Assembly: GCA_011041825.1 (NCBI GenBank)
Contig: DRAO01000080.1
Coordinates: forward strand, 1-7,265
DNA from: Chloroflexota bacterium
Lineage (GTDB): Bacteria; Chloroflexota; Anaerolineae; SpSt-600
Length of the DNA: 7,265 bases
Direction of reading: 5' to 3'
The position numbers and the translations under genes are program-made. Of this stretch, positions 6,608 to 7,265 are shown piece after piece. The notes beneath the pieces are model-generated. The model saw nothing but the letters and a program-made list of their open reading frames with translations. It was not told the origin of the DNA and searched no databases. Numbering within the stretch: position 1 is the first letter of the stretch; every line of letters begins with the position of its first letter.

Positions 6608-6653
6608 CAAAAATTAAGCAGGCCCAGAGCAGGCGTTTTGCTCCGCTCTGGGC
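6608..6653 (-). terminator. Intrinsic terminator of hsp20
   Basis: Nine nt after the hsp20 stop codon, the minus strand forms GCCCAGAGC/GCTCTGGGC (6653-6645 with 6630-6622). The stem is extendable inward by a G-U and a G-C pair, leaving a loop of about 10 nt. After a short spacer comes TTAATTTTT (6617-6609). A GC-rich stem followed by a U-rich tract immediately after the gene is a classical Rho-independent terminator. It separates hsp20 from fmdB transcription. Confidence 0.8.
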
Positions 6654-6662
6654 TGAGTTCTT

Positions 6663-7112
6663 TTACTTCTTGGCCTTGACCTTGATAACCTTGGGCTTCA
6701 CAGCCTCGGCCTTGGGCAGGGTAAGGGTGAGGATGCCGTTCTCATACTCGGCCTTGGCTTTGTCGACATCTACCTGCACAGGCAGTGAGACGGACCGGCA
6801 GAAGGTGCCATACCGGCGCTCACGCCGGATGTAGTTTTCCTCCCTGATTTCCTTTCCTTCCTTAACCTCACCCTTGATGGTAAGCACGTCCCCGCTGAGG
6901 CTCACATCAATGTCCTCAGGCTTGACCCCAGGGATGGCAGCCTTCACTACGATTTCATCGTCGGTCTCATACATATCAATGGCGAAGGACTCCGTCCCTG
7001 CAGGAGCAATCCACCCAAAAGGCCGCACGAAGCTCTCCTCAAAGAGGCGGTCCATAGCCTCCCGGAGTGAGATCAGCTCCCTGAAGGGTTCCCACCTTAC
7101 GATCTCTGCCAT
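6663..7112 (-). CDS. Hsp20/alpha-crystallin family small heat-shock protein
   Basis: A complete 149-residue ATP-independent holdase chaperone that binds unfolding proteins in the cytoplasm and keeps them refoldable. Residues 1-42 are the variable N-terminal arm (MAEIVRWEPF, then an amphipathic LREAMDRLFEESF segment). The alpha-crystallin domain spans about 43-134, with DIYETDDEIV-like opening strands (IDMYETDDEIVVKAAIPGV), the GDVLTIKGE strand, and the conserved NGILTLTLPK near 125-134 corresponding to the A-x-x-x-n-GvL signature. The C-terminal tail carries I143-K-V145, an I-x-I/V motif used for oligomer assembly, followed by lysines. ATG at 7112 is preferred: 8 nt from GGAGG and giving the family N-terminus. 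In-frame ATG at 7118 and GTG at 7121 lie inside or against the SD. It is followed by its own terminator, and upstream lies an unusual four-unit direct repeat. No CIRCE element is present. Confidence 0.96.
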   Translation of the reverse strand: MAEIVRWEPFRELISLREAMDRLFEESFVRPFGWIAPAGTESFAIDMYETDDEIVVKAAIPGVKPEDIDVSLSGDVLTIKGEVKEGKEIREENYIRRERRYGTFCRSVSLPVQVDVDKAKAEYENGILTLTLPKAEAVKPKVIKVKAKK

Positions 7113-7116
7113 AGCC

Positions 7117-7129
7117 ATCACCTCCTTTC
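7117..7129 (-). promoter_or_regulatory. Near-maximal Shine-Dalgarno of hsp20
   Basis: The minus strand reads GAAAGGAGGTGAT, complementary over 13 nt to the typical bacterial 16S rRNA 3' tail (ATCACCTCCTTTC). Ordinary SD sites match 4-7 nt. It sets the start at 7112 and predicts very efficient ribosome recruitment. Confidence 0.8.
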
Positions 7130-7196
7130 CACCCGGTTTTTATCGCTGCCGGATGGATTGATTTGAAGAAAATCCACCTTCTTTGTAGCAAGGATG

Positions 7197-7237
7197 CATT
7201 AGAATGGCATTAGAGGAATGTTAGAGTTACGTTAGAA
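7197..7237 (-). promoter_or_regulatory. Four 8-bp direct repeats with exact 11-bp period upstream of hsp20 (putative operator)
   Basis: On the plus strand CATTAGAA (7197-7204), CATTAGAG (7208-7215), TGTTAGAG (7219-7226) and CGTTAGAA (7230-7237) all match YRTTAGAR and begin exactly 11 bp apart. In the direction of hsp20 they read YTCTAAYR. Same-orientation repeats once per helical turn are the known layout of sites for OmpR/PhoB-family winged-helix regulators (Pho boxes and relatives). The proximal repeat lies about 85 bp before the hsp20 start. TTGCTA at 7191-7186 follows it closely as a possible -35, and TCAAAT (7166-7161) 19 nt further is a weak -10. Identity of the binding protein is unknown. 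The site might also serve a gene beyond the right edge. Confidence 0.6.
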
Positions 7238-7265
7238 ATCCCCCTTCATCCTTTCACCAACTTCC

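Noticed and set aside
6216..6617. Plus-strand open frame of 133 codons across the fmdB region
   Set aside because: It is antisense to the fmdB-type gene and its leader, has no good SD, and the FmdB reading is unambiguous on the other strand.
7197..7237. CRISPR or microsatellite reading of the four short repeats
   Set aside because: Units of 8 bp with 3-bp spacers are far too short for CRISPR, and the spacers and flanking bases differ, so it is not a simple tandem repeat.
6222..7246. Repeated 11-mer AAATCCCCCTT at 6222-6232 and 7236-7246
   Set aside because: The match does not extend beyond this low-complexity stretch. Two copies this short can arise by chance and no boundary of an element is visible.
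7113..7265. CIRCE or HAIR-type heat-shock operator upstream of hsp20
   Set aside because: No TTAGCACTC-N9-GAGTGCTAA or CTTGAGT-type inverted repeat is present. The only ordered structure is the 11-bp direct repeat.

Overview
The window looks like chromosomal sequence from an uncultured, moderately GC-rich bacterium. Gene content and protein character point to a member of the Chloroflexota or a relative. The supporting signs are a proofreading-competent three-domain DNA polymerase I, lipoprotein-type HtrA proteases with a distinctive PDZ insertion, an Hsp20 starting MAEIVRWEPF, and strong Shine-Dalgarno (SD) sites. Many Glu/Lys/Arg-rich segments would suit a thermophile. The taxonomy is an inference from family resemblance, not from a search.

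Layout: positions 1-128 are non-coding and carry three consecutive GC-rich hairpins with 3-nt loops, probably the terminator region of an upstream unit and/or the leader of the next one. Positions 129-6152 hold a tight four-gene plus-strand operon: a response-regulator receiver fused to a roadblock-like domain, polA (gap of 6 nt), an HtrA-type lipoprotein protease (ATGA overlap with polA), and a second paralogous HtrA lipoprotein protease (19-nt gap). A 19-bp perfect inverted repeat at 6162-6206 lies between this operon and the convergent minus-strand genes. These are a small FmdB-type zinc-ribbon protein (6255-6503) and an Hsp20 small heat-shock protein (6663-7112), each with its own leader. 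A good intrinsic terminator separates hsp20 from fmdB.

How the genes work together: the operon couples a signalling protein, a DNA repair/replication polymerase and two cell-surface quality-control proteases. The opposite strand carries a cytoplasmic chaperone, so the neighbourhood leans towards stress and homeostasis. The most notable non-coding structure is upstream of hsp20. Four copies of an 8-bp motif (YRTTAGAR on the plus strand, YTCTAAYR in the direction of hsp20) lie exactly 11 bp apart at 7197-7237. This is the geometry of direct-repeat operators bound by OmpR/PhoB-family regulators. hsp20 and fmdB also share an identical 16-nt translation-initiation block, and in hsp20 the SD is complementary to essentially the whole 3' tail of 16S rRNA. 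I see no mobile element, CRISPR array, tRNA or rRNA gene.
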